Positions 1 through 5,732 of a stretch of 5,732 nucleotides of DNA are shown piece after piece; position 1 is the stretch's first letter; every line of letters begins with the position of its first letter. The notes under the pieces are model-generated. The model saw only the letters and a list, made by a program, of their open reading frames with translations. It ran no database searches and was not told where the DNA came from. The position numbers and the translations under genes were made by a program. The stretch is from positions 1 to 5,732 of the forward strand of contig CALHID010000232.1 of NCBI GenBank assembly GCA_938030835.1, read 5' to 3'. The stretch comes from an uncultured Actinomyces sp. Lineage in GTDB: Bacteria > Actinomycetota > Actinomycetes > Actinomycetales > Actinomycetaceae.

Positions 1-696
1 TACGGTCTGGCTCTCAACAACGACGCCTCTTACACCGTCCCCTTCCTCATGCAGGCCGGAGTCACCTTCACCAAGGATGGCAACGAGCCCATGACTCCCG
101 CAGCCAAGGCAACCGAAGCCATGCAGTTCCAGTACGACCTGATCTACAAGGACAAGCTGGCCCCGGTCCCCGTCGCCTCGAATGACTACGCCGCACCGCG
201 TAAGGTCTTCACCTCCAAGCGAGCAGGCTTCATTCTCACCGGCCCCTGGGATATTGCAGCAGTGCGCAAGGAAGACCCGAACTTCCCGCTGACTGTCGGT
301 GAACCCCTCAAGGGTGATGTCCAGAAGACCTACCTGGCTGGCTCGGGCATGATGATCCCCTCGAAGTCGCAGAACGCAGAGCTCGCATGGCAGCTCATCA
401 AGGACATGACCAGCCTCAAGGTCCAAGAAGCCGTCACCGCTGAGACCGGAATGGCAATGTCGCGTAAGTCGTGGGCAAACTCCGACGTTGTGAAGAACGA
501 TCCGATTCTCTCCGTCGTTGCCAAGTCGCGTGAATACGCCTCGACCCCCGACAAGGCATTCTGGGGTAACGAAAACGCCGCGAAGATCTCGGACGCTCGC
601 AAGGTGATGTACGAAGAGATCATCCTCAACGGAAAGGACCCGGCTGCTCAGGTCCAGACCTACGAGACCACGGTTGCTGGACTTCTGAAGCAGTAA
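1..696 (+). CDS. Sugar ABC transporter solute-binding protein, C-terminal part (5' truncated by window edge)
   Basis: The frame is open from base 1 (reading YGLALNNDAS...) to the TAA at 694-696, so 231 residues of a longer protein are visible; CUT1 binding proteins are usually about 400-450 aa, so roughly half is missing. Family-typical stretches are LTGPWDIAAV (nt 235-264) and GSGMMIPSKSQNAELAWQLI (nt 340-399), the latter being the usual 'G..(M)xIPxxSxNxExAWxLI' region of extracellular sugar-binding proteins (SBP_bac_1/8). The protein would be a lipid-anchored surface receptor that delivers a carbohydrate to the two permeases encoded directly downstream; the lipobox, if present, is off the window. 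Codon choice is strongly biased (every Lys is AAG, every Phe TTC, every Tyr TAC), more than in the downstream genes, which fits high expression of the receptor. Ligand identity cannot be read from this fragment. The sulfatase-like gene in the same operon suggests a sulfated saccharide (inference). Confidence 0.9.
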   Translation, partial: YGLALNNDASYTVPFLMQAGVTFTKDGNEPMTPAAKATEAMQFQYDLIYKDKLAPVPVASNDYAAPRKVFTSKRAGFILTGPWDIAAVRKEDPNFPLTVGEPLKGDVQKTYLAGSGMMIPSKSQNAELAWQLIKDMTSLKVQEAVTAETGMAMSRKSWANSDVVKNDPILSVVAKSREYASTPDKAFWGNENAAKISDARKVMYEEIILNGKDPAAQVQTYETTVAGLLKQ

Positions 697-699
697 CTC

Positions 700-1593
700 A
701 TGTCCGTCTCGACTCGGAACCGGGGGCATCGGGGAGGGATGCGCGCACGCCAAGCGCGTACCGCGTATCTCTTCCTGACCCCCGCGGTCATCTACTTCGT
801 TCTCTTCATGTTCTGGCCGCTGATCCAGGAATTTCAGCTGTCCTTCACGCGCGGCTTTACAACGCTGCGCCCCGTGGGATGGAAGAACTATTCCTCGATC
901 ATCCGTGACCCCGAAGTCCAACACGCCTTTGGAATCACCCTGATCTATGCGGCCTCGGCACTGATTTTGGGTGCCTGCGTGGGCTTGCTCCTGGCTCTCA
1001 TCCTCAATCAGAAATTCCGTGGGCGCACCCTTGCGCGCACGATGATCCTGACGCCCTACATGACCTCGGTGGCCATCGTTGGCTTGATGTGGCGCAATAT
1101 CTTGGATCCGACGACAGGTATCTTGAACTCGGTGCTCTCCAGCCTGCATCTTCCCACCCAGCAGTGGCTCACCACCGCGCCCTTGGCAACCCTTGTCGGG
1201 ATTACCGTCTGGCAAGAAGCCGGCTACTTCATGCTGCTTTTCTTGGCTGGTTTGCAGGGCATCGATCCTCAGATTTACGAGGCCGCGCGCCTCGATGGGG
1301 CATCCCCGTGGAAGCGCTTCTGGTCCTTGACCCTTCCGCTCCTTGCCCCGACGACGCTCTTCGTCGGTCTGGTCGGAATGATTTCAACGCTCCAGCAATT
1401 TGGCCTCCCGTACTTGGTGACCAATGGCGGGCCAGGAAATGCCACGAGCTTGTACGTCTACCAGGTCTACCGTGAGACCTTCCAGAGTGGAAACTTGGGC
1501 TACGCCTCTGCTATGAGCTTCGCCTTCTTGGCAGTCATTATGGTTTTGTCCCTGATCCAGATTCGGACGGGACGAAGGAAAGAGGCACTATGA
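700..1593 (+). CDS. Carbohydrate ABC transporter permease, MalF/UgpA type (CUT1)
   Basis: A 297-aa inner-membrane subunit with about six hydrophobic segments (roughly residues 22-42, 75-102, 110-132, 160-186, 211-232, 270-288). The cytoplasmic EAA loop that docks on the ABC ATPase is clear: EAARLDG at 194-200, followed by LP at 212-213. The TNGGPGNAT stretch (241-249) is a hallmark of MalF-like CUT1 permeases. A short Arg-rich N-terminus precedes the first helix. It starts 3 nt after the binding-protein stop and overlaps the next permease by four bases (ATGA), so translational coupling is likely. The ribosome binding site for ATG 700 is weak (GAAG at 687-690). An in-frame ATG at 739 has a purine-rich GGGGAGGG directly against it, too close to serve as a good site, so 700 is preferred with some doubt. 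No ATPase gene is present; CUT1 systems often share an MsmK-type ATPase encoded elsewhere. Confidence 0.95.
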   Translation: MSVSTRNRGHRGGMRARQARTAYLFLTPAVIYFVLFMFWPLIQEFQLSFTRGFTTLRPVGWKNYSSIIRDPEVQHAFGITLIYAASALILGACVGLLLALILNQKFRGRTLARTMILTPYMTSVAIVGLMWRNILDPTTGILNSVLSSLHLPTQQWLTTAPLATLVGITVWQEAGYFMLLFLAGLQGIDPQIYEAARLDGASPWKRFWSLTLPLLAPTTLFVGLVGMISTLQQFGLPYLVTNGGPGNATSLYVYQVYRETFQSGNLGYASAMSFAFLAVIMVLSLIQIRTGRRKEAL

Positions 1594-2477
1594 TGTGCGC
1601 ACCAACCCAGCCCCCGGCCTCGGCAGTCATCAAAAAGAAGAAGAGCATCGCTGACGAAGAGCTCTTCCCGGGTGCGCGCCTGGTTTCACTGATCTTCATC
1701 TGGATTGCTGCCGCGATCGCTGTTGCCCCGCTGCTGTACATGATCTCTTTGGCTTTCCAATCCGACGCGGAAGTTTCCGGTGGATCAGCGGTGTTGATCC
1801 CTGCGAAATGGCAATGGGAGAACATCGGGAGGCTTTTTGCAGCCGCGCCTTTTGGCCGTTTCCTCTTCAACTCGATCCTGGTCGCCGGACTGATCACCTG
1901 CTCGCACATTGTTTTCGCTCCGCTGGTCGGATACGTTTTTGCGAAGTTTGATTTCCCGGGCAAACAGGTCTTCTTCATTGCGATCTTGTCGACCATGATG
2001 ATCCCGCTCTTCGTGCGTATGATCCCGCTCTATGTGTGGTTCTCGCAGATCGGATGGCTTGATACCTATCAGGGTCTGGTCATGCCATTCCTTATGAGCG
2101 CTTTCTCGATCTTCCTCATGCGCCAGTTCATTGCAGGCGTGCCCGACTCTTTGATCGAGGCGGCCCGCGTGGACGGGGCCAATGAGCTGCGGATCTACCG
2201 TTCGATTGTTCTCCCGCAGTGCAAACCCGCACTGACGGTCCTTGGATTGTTCACCTTCGTTTTCCAGATGAATGAATTCTTGTGGCCTTTGATTGCGACC
2301 AGCTCGCTGGAGATGCGAACAATTACTATTGGACTATCAATCTTTAAGAGTGAATCTTTCACCGCTTGGAACCTGACGGCAATGGGATCTCTCATGCTGT
2401 TCATCCCCGTGTGCTTGCTCTTCGTCCTCACGCAGAAGCACATCGTTCAGGGCATCGCGATGACGGGTATCAAGTAG
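1590..2477 (+). CDS. Carbohydrate ABC transporter permease, MalG/UgpE type (CUT1)
   Basis: A 295-aa partner permease with about six membrane segments (roughly residues 30-53, 90-119, 126-150, 158-178, 212-234, 264-283). The EAA loop reads IEAARVDGANE (189-199) with LP at 208-209. The C-terminal QKHIVQGIAMTGIK is the typical MalG-family ending. With the upstream MalF-type subunit it would form the heterodimeric channel of a CUT1 importer. The start overlaps the upstream stop (ATGATG at 1590-1595, the TGA inside it ending the upstream gene). AGAGG at 1581-1585 lies 4 nt before the first ATG and 7 nt before the second, so Met2 is an equally possible start. A Lys cluster (KKKK, residues 15-18) precedes the first helix. 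A local AT-rich, rare-codon patch lies at 2318-2362 in the 3' part of the gene. Confidence 0.95.
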   Translation: MMCAPTQPPASAVIKKKKSIADEELFPGARLVSLIFIWIAAAIAVAPLLYMISLAFQSDAEVSGGSAVLIPAKWQWENIGRLFAAAPFGRFLFNSILVAGLITCSHIVFAPLVGYVFAKFDFPGKQVFFIAILSTMMIPLFVRMIPLYVWFSQIGWLDTYQGLVMPFLMSAFSIFLMRQFIAGVPDSLIEAARVDGANELRIYRSIVLPQCKPALTVLGLFTFVFQMNEFLWPLIATSSLEMRTITIGLSIFKSESFTAWNLTAMGSLMLFIPVCLLFVLTQKHIVQGIAMTGIK

Positions 2478-2480
2478 GAG
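2477..2480 (+). promoter_or_regulatory. Ribosome binding site that fixes the GTG start of the sulfatase gene
   Basis: GGAG at 2477-2480 begins on the last base of the MalG-type permease stop codon (TAG 2475-2477) and lies 5 nt before GTG 2486. It supports a GTG start there. The alternative start near 2366 would lie inside the permease gene and add about 40 residues unrelated to the sulfatase fold. Confidence 0.75.
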
Positions 2481-2485
2481 TTACC

Positions 2486-3973
2486 GTGAGTGAGAACCAT
2501 CCGAATATCGTCCTCATCGCCGTTGATCAATGGAGGGGGGATTGCCTGTCGATTCTTGGACACCCCGACGTGCGCACCCCCTATCTTGATCAGCTAGCTG
2601 GGGGAGGAGCACAGATGACGCAGGCCTATGCGGCTTGTCCCACCTGCGTTCCTTCTCGGATGGGACTCATGACCGGGACCGCCCCAACCACGCACCGCCG
2701 AATCGGCTATCAGGATGGAATTACTTTCGATATGCCGGTTACGCTCCCCGGGGTACTTCGCGATGCCGGGTACCAGACTCAGGCGATCGGCAAGATGCAC
2801 TACTGGCCTGAGCGCGGTCGCATTGGCTTTGATGATGTGATTTTGCACGATGGCTATCTTCACTACTCGCGTCACCGCGAGCGCGATTCGCGTATGTACG
2901 ACGACTACCTGACGTGGCTGCGCGAGCAAGAAGGCGCGGGTGCCGCGGAGGACTACATCGATAATGGCCTCGAATGTAATTCGATGGTTGCACGTCCCTG
3001 GGATAAGGCGGAAAAACTGCACCCCACGAATTGGGTCGTCACCGAGGCAACTCAGTGGCTCTACCGGCGCGACCCCACCTGTCCTTTCTTCCTCTACCTA
3101 TCCTTCCATCGTCCGCACGCTCCGCTTGATCCGCCGCAGTGGGCTTTTGATAGCTACGACCAGGACGACCTCACTCTTCCGGGCGAGGACAATTGGTCGG
3201 ATGAATTGATGAGTGAAGAGAGACGGGATTGGGACCCGACCGCACTCGCTGCCCACTATCGTGAACGGGACGTGCGGCTCGCGCGCGCCGGCTACTACGG
3301 GCACATGACGCACATCGATTCCCAGATTTCTCGCTTCATCCAGACGCTAGGGGAGTTCGGACTGGCTGAGAATACGGTGGTTGCTTTTGTCTCCGACCAC
3401 GGGGATATGATGGGCGATCACGGACTGTGGCGAAAAGGTTACCCTTACGAGGCTTCCTCACATGTTCCCTTCATCTTGTACGGTGCGGGGATCGCTCCCG
3501 GCACGCGCGTGGATAGCGTGGTTGAGATCCGCGACGTGATGCCAACCCTGCTGGACGTTGCCGGTGTGGAGATTCCTGAGGAAGTTGAGGGGCGCTCAGT
3601 CCTCCCCTTGATTGCCGAGGCCGACGATGAAGTTCCGTGGAGAGAGTACCTTCACGGCGAGCATTACTTGTTTGACCAATCGATACAGTGGATTCGTTTC
3701 GGAGCCTACAAGTACGTGTGGTTCTCCGGTTGGGGAATCGAACAGCTCTTCAACCTCGATGAGGACCCCGAAGAATTGGTTGACCTGTGCAAACTTTCCG
3801 CTGATGCGCGAAGCAGCGAAGTCAGCGACGCGCTTCTTCGTGGAAGAAACTATCTGATCGCGGAACTTGAAGGACGTGAAGAAGGATATGTATCCGAGGG
3901 ACATCTAGTTCCCGGATGTGAGGCCGTGAAGGTCCTGACACATTCCTATCCGCTTCGTGAAGAAGGGCGTTAG
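2486..3973 (+). CDS. Formylglycine-dependent sulfatase-family hydrolase, cytoplasmic, in sugar-import operon
   Basis: A 495-aa protein of the alkaline-phosphatase superfamily sulfatase group (normal length about 450-550). Numbering from GTG 2486, the sulfatase signature CVPSRMGLMTG spans 54-64; Cys54 (TGC at 2645-2647) is the predicted formylglycine residue and Arg58 its partner. Other active-site elements are VDQWRGD at 13-19 (Asp14, Gln15), GKMH at 102-105 (Lys103, His105), FHRPHAP with His208, and SDHGD at 303-307 (Asp304, His305) followed by Lys317. The C-terminal part has the usual 'YKYVWF...QLFNLDEDPEEL' sulfatase ending. No signal peptide or lipobox is present: the first beta strand (NIVLIAV) begins at residue 7, so it should act in the cytoplasm, probably on a substrate brought in by the co-encoded CUT1 transporter. 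Activity needs a maturase (FGE or anSME) not encoded here. The substrate is unknown; the Asp-Gln/Asp-His metal set resembles phosphonate monoester hydrolases, so phosphodiester or phosphonate substrates are not excluded. It resembles, from memory, proteins annotated 'arylsulfatase' in gut Firmicutes. Confidence 0.9.
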   Translation: MSENHPNIVLIAVDQWRGDCLSILGHPDVRTPYLDQLAGGGAQMTQAYAACPTCVPSRMGLMTGTAPTTHRRIGYQDGITFDMPVTLPGVLRDAGYQTQAIGKMHYWPERGRIGFDDVILHDGYLHYSRHRERDSRMYDDYLTWLREQEGAGAAEDYIDNGLECNSMVARPWDKAEKLHPTNWVVTEATQWLYRRDPTCPFFLYLSFHRPHAPLDPPQWAFDSYDQDDLTLPGEDNWSDELMSEERRDWDPTALAAHYRERDVRLARAGYYGHMTHIDSQISRFIQTLGEFGLAENTVVAFVSDHGDMMGDHGLWRKGYPYEASSHVPFILYGAGIAPGTRVDSVVEIRDVMPTLLDVAGVEIPEEVEGRSVLPLIAEADDEVPWREYLHGEHYLFDQSIQWIRFGAYKYVWFSGWGIEQLFNLDEDPEELVDLCKLSADARSSEVSDALLRGRNYLIAELEGREEGYVSEGHLVPGCEAVKVLTHSYPLREEGR

Positions 3974-3978
3974 GCCTA
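3971..3978. other. 8-bp palindrome formed by two convergent stop codons
   Basis: TAGGCCTA is a perfect inverted repeat holding the sulfatase TAG (3971-3973) on the plus strand and the response-regulator TAG (3976-3978) on the minus strand, only 2 nt apart. It is too short to be a terminator, and any transcript end here must lie inside one of the two genes. Confidence 0.6.
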
Positions 3979-4641
3979 CAGCCAACCCGCTGCCCGCGCC
4001 AAGGATGCGGCCTCCGCGCGGGTGCGTGCCTCCATCTTGAGCATCGCTGAAGAGACGTGGTTACGCACGGTTCCTTGACTCAGTCCCAGCGTACGGGCAA
4101 TGTCAGCGATTGTTCCGCCGCGCTCAACTTCGCGCAGAACATCTGCCTCGCGCTGGGTCAGTGATGACGAACCAGTTGAGAGTGCCTCGACTGCAAGACT
4201 TTGATCGATTGCGCGACCACCTGCTGCGAGCGTGCGCACTCCCTCGGCCAAAGCCTCGACCGGCGCGTTCTTCACCATGAAACCCGTTGCCCCCGCATCG
4301 AGGGCACGTTGCAAGTAACCCGGTCGGCCGAATGTCGTGACAATCAGTACGCGTACCCCGGGGAAACGGGCGCGAATTGCTTCAGTTGTCGTGATGCCGT
4401 CCATGTGAGGCATTTCGATGTCGATAATTGCGACGTCGGCGGGAGAGGCTGAGCGTGCAGAACTCGTCGGTGTCGCGTCGAGCGAAGCATCTTGCGTTGC
4501 CAAACGAGTGAGTTCTTCAAGAGCCTGCACTCCATCGGCGGCCTGAGCGACTACCTCGATGTCACGCTCCAAATTGAGCAGCCCGGCCAAAGCTCCGCGA
4601 ATCATTGCCTGATCGTCGGCCACGAGCACACGAATTGTCAC
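3976..4641 (-). CDS. Two-component response regulator, NarL/FixJ (LuxR-HTH) family, DesR-like
   Basis: 221 aa from the GTG at 4641. The receiver domain (about 1-145) shows the acidic pair Asp9-Asp10, phospho-acceptor Asp74 in IIDIEMPHMDG (72-82), Thr102/Thr103 and Lys124. The stretch TTFGRPGYLQRALDAG (102-117) closely resembles Bacillus DesR as I recall it. The C-terminal LuxR-type HTH covers about 160-218, with LTQREADVL (161-169), the recognition-helix region LSQGTVRNHVSSAMLKM (187-203), and an ending AAGWL. It would bind DNA when phosphorylated by the kinase encoded just upstream. The phospho-acceptor is at 74 rather than the usual ~54 because of a ~20-residue Ala/Ser/Thr-rich insertion (about 46-67) between helix 2 and strand 3. 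The GTG start is chosen over ATG 4662 because a perfect AGGAGGTGA lies 5 nt before it and MTIRVLVADDQ is a standard receiver start. Target genes are unknown. The gene converges on the sulfatase gene with 2 nt between stops. Confidence 0.93.
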   Translation of the reverse strand: MTIRVLVADDQAMIRGALAGLLNLERDIEVVAQAADGVQALEELTRLATQDASLDATPTSSARSASPADVAIIDIEMPHMDGITTTEAIRARFPGVRVLIVTTFGRPGYLQRALDAGATGFMVKNAPVEALAEGVRTLAAGGRAIDQSLAVEALSTGSSSLTQREADVLREVERGGTIADIARTLGLSQGTVRNHVSSAMLKMEARTRAEAASLARAAGWL

Positions 4642-4643
4642 GC

Positions 4644-4652
4644 TCACCTCCT
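4644..4652 (-). promoter_or_regulatory. Full-length Shine-Dalgarno (AGGAGGTGA) deciding the response-regulator start
   Basis: Read on the minus strand, AGGAGGTGA is a nine-base match to the complement of the 16S rRNA 3' end (CCTCCT core). AGGAGG (4652-4647) is 5 nt upstream of GTG 4641-4639. The ATG at 4662 has no purine-rich sequence before it and would place this site inside the coding region. Confidence 0.8.
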
Positions 4653-4693
4653 GCGTAGCCATCTGGGCTACTAGGTTAGCGCAGTTGGGGGCA

Positions 4694-5732
4694 CTATTCC
4701 TTGCGCTGGTTCACCATATCGGAGGATGATTCCTCTTCGTTAAGAGGCATAGAGGGGAAAGTAAGAGAAATCGTCCACGTATGTCCCGATGCGCCCCAGG
4801 TCAAAGTTCCCTCATCACCGACGAGCTCAGATAGCCCAACGAGGCCTGATCCCGATCCTGCCGTAGAAGCGGCGTAGGCGGCAGAATAACCGTCATTCCA
4901 GACACTGACACTGTCTGGAGATAAATGAATACGGACGAGGGAAGGGCGAGCGTGAAGGAGAGCATTCGTGACTCCCTCGCGAATGACATGGGCTGCAGCC
5001 GCCGAGCGCGGTCCCGACGCAGGCTCCCCATCGTTTGTGATCTCGGCATCAATGCGTGCGACCTCAAGTAAAGATCGTGCTTCTTGGAGTTCCTCGGAGG
5101 GGGATAGTGCGCGAGTGGCCGCAACGATGCGGCGAACGTCAGCCAAGGCCTCGTTTGATTGAGCAGTAATGGAACGGATTTGTTCACGCGCTTCCTCATT
5201 GTGTCCCTCGTCCAAAAGACGACCGGCCAATTCAGAAATCATCGTGATGCCCATCAACGAGTGGCCCAAGATATCGTGCAGGTCAGTGCTCATGCGCGCT
5301 CGCTCAGCTGCCTTTGCGCGCTGGATTGCATCTTGGCGGCGTAGACGTTTGCGAGTCGAGCGCTCCATACGCCAGCGAGCCATGCCCACAAAGATGCCAA
5401 CCAACGCTAGGTAACACCCTGCCCACAGGGGCTCACCCTCCGCGTAAGCAAATACTCCAGCGATCGCAGCGATTGGGACGATCCCTGCAATCACGTAACG
5501 GCTTGGTGCTTGGAACACCCACGCAACCAGGAAGAAGGAAGTCAACATGAAGGCGTAGGGGACACCGACACGGATCGCGTAGACGAGATAGACCAGCGTC
5601 GCTAGCGCCAGTGCCCCATGGGAGAGGATGAACGGCCTCGTGAAGGAGTTGCGAGCAGGCAGGGGATTGGTCAGCCACGTCGTCGAGTTAGCAAGCGCGA
5701 GGAGCACGCACAGTCCGATGATGCTCGCGCGC
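4694..5732 (-). CDS. Sensor histidine kinase, DesK-like HPK7 (HisKA_3) family, 5' end beyond window
   Basis: The frame stays open to the right edge: eight further codons upstream of a possible GTG at 5707 read RASIIGLC and continue a hydrophobic helix, so the true start is probably off the window. Numbering from GTG 5707 (337 aa), hydrophobic segments are near the N-terminus and at about 27-46, 49-66, 71-89 and 95-111, five in all as in DesK. A basic linker/coiled region follows, then the H-box ARMSTDLHDILGHSL with phospho-acceptor His144. In the HATPase domain the N-box is REGVTNALLHA (243-253, Asn248), G1 is NDG (271-273) and G2 is GSGSGLVGL (284-292). After the last strand comes an acidic, Ser-rich tail (NEEESSSD). 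It would sense a membrane or envelope signal and phosphorylate the regulator encoded 52 nt downstream. DesK itself senses membrane fluidity, but similar kinases in actinobacteria have varied and mostly unknown signals, so no specific stimulus is claimed. Confidence 0.92.
   Translation of the reverse strand, partial: RASIIGLCVLLALANSTTWLTNPLPARNSFTRPFILSHGALALATLVYLVYAIRVGVPYAFMLTSFFLVAWVFQAPSRYVIAGIVPIAAIAGVFAYAEGEPLWAGCYLALVGIFVGMARWRMERSTRKRLRRQDAIQRAKAAERARMSTDLHDILGHSLMGITMISELAGRLLDEGHNEEAREQIRSITAQSNEALADVRRIVAATRALSPSEELQEARSLLEVARIDAEITNDGEPASGPRSAAAAHVIREGVTNALLHARPSLVRIHLSPDSVSVWNDGYSAAYAASTAGSGSGLVGLSELVGDEGTLTWGASGHTWTISLTFPSMPLNEEESSSDMVNQRKE

Noticed and set aside
682..690. CTTCTGAAG inverted repeat at the end of the binding-protein gene, possible processing hairpin
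   Set aside because: The arms are 4 bp with a one-base centre, too tight to form a hairpin; no stabilising stem was found between receptor and permease genes.
739..741. ATG 739 as start of the MalF-type permease
   Set aside because: GGGGAGGG abuts this ATG with almost no spacing; starting at 700 keeps the short gap to the upstream gene. It is not fully excluded.
1538..1996. 152-codon open frame on the minus strand across the permease junction
   Set aside because: It is antisense to two clear permease genes, with low-complexity composition and no recognisable domain; a shadow of the coding strand.
2366..2485. In-frame upstream extension of the sulfatase gene starting at ATG 2366
   Set aside because: It lies within the MalG-type permease gene, encodes 40 residues with no sulfatase character, and the GTG at 2486 has a well-placed GGAG and begins right before the first core strand.
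3993..4022. 7-bp inverted repeat CCCGCGC / GCGCGGG with a 16-nt loop just past the sulfatase stop, possible terminator
   Set aside because: It has no T-run on either side, lies within the regulator's coding sequence, and such GC arms are expected by chance at this base composition.
4642..4662. ATG 4662 as start of the response regulator
   Set aside because: It has no Shine-Dalgarno, and the perfect AGGAGGTGA would fall inside the coding region; GTG 4641 gives a standard receiver N-terminus.
4801..5199. 132-codon alternative frame on the minus strand within the kinase gene
   Set aside because: It overlaps the HATPase and H-box coding region in another frame and lacks domain features.
5705..5707. 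GTG 5707 as the true start of the histidine kinase
   Set aside because: The frame continues hydrophobic and open to the window edge, and starting here would cut the first membrane helix in half.

Overview
The window looks like a piece of an actinobacterial chromosome (Actinomycetota). My best guess is a host-associated, moderately high-GC group such as Actinomycetaceae (Actinomyces/Schaalia) or a relative. This rests on base composition (high-50s percent GC by eye), C/G-ending codons, GTG starts, canonical AGGAGGTGA-type ribosome binding sites and protein flavour. The taxon is inference and cannot be fixed from the sequence alone. Almost every base is coding. No RNA gene, mobile element, CRISPR array or long repeat was seen, and there is no gene-free stretch over 300 bases.

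Left part, plus strand (1-3973): four tightly packed genes read as one operon. They are the C-terminal part of a sugar-type ABC solute-binding protein (its start lies off the left edge), a MalF-type permease, a MalG-type permease (ATGA overlap), and a formylglycine-dependent sulfatase-superfamily hydrolase that starts 8 nt after the MalG stop. No ABC ATPase, glycosidase, sulfatase-maturation enzyme or regulator is visible in the operon. The hydrolase has no signal peptide. The simplest reading is that the transporter imports a small sulfated (or otherwise esterified) saccharide and the hydrolase removes the ester group in the cytoplasm.

Right part, minus strand (3976-5732): a two-component pair of the DesK/DesR (NarL/LuxR) type. 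The kinase lies upstream and runs off the right edge; the response regulator is downstream and ends 2 nt from the sulfatase stop, so the two transcription units converge. The kinase has a multi-pass membrane sensor region, an HPK7-type H-box and an HATPase domain. The regulator has a receiver domain with an unusual ~20-residue Ser/Ala/Thr-rich insertion, plus a LuxR-type HTH. Nothing in the window shows that this pair controls the sugar/sulfatase operon.

The most interesting point is the hydrolase active site. It combines a phosphonate-monoester-hydrolase-like metal set (Asp-Gln / Asp-His) with sulfatase-like Lys-x-His and Cys-x-Pro-Ser-Arg motifs, and the gene is linked to a carbohydrate importer. 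I see no clearly unprecedented system here; the rest is ordinary transport and signalling.
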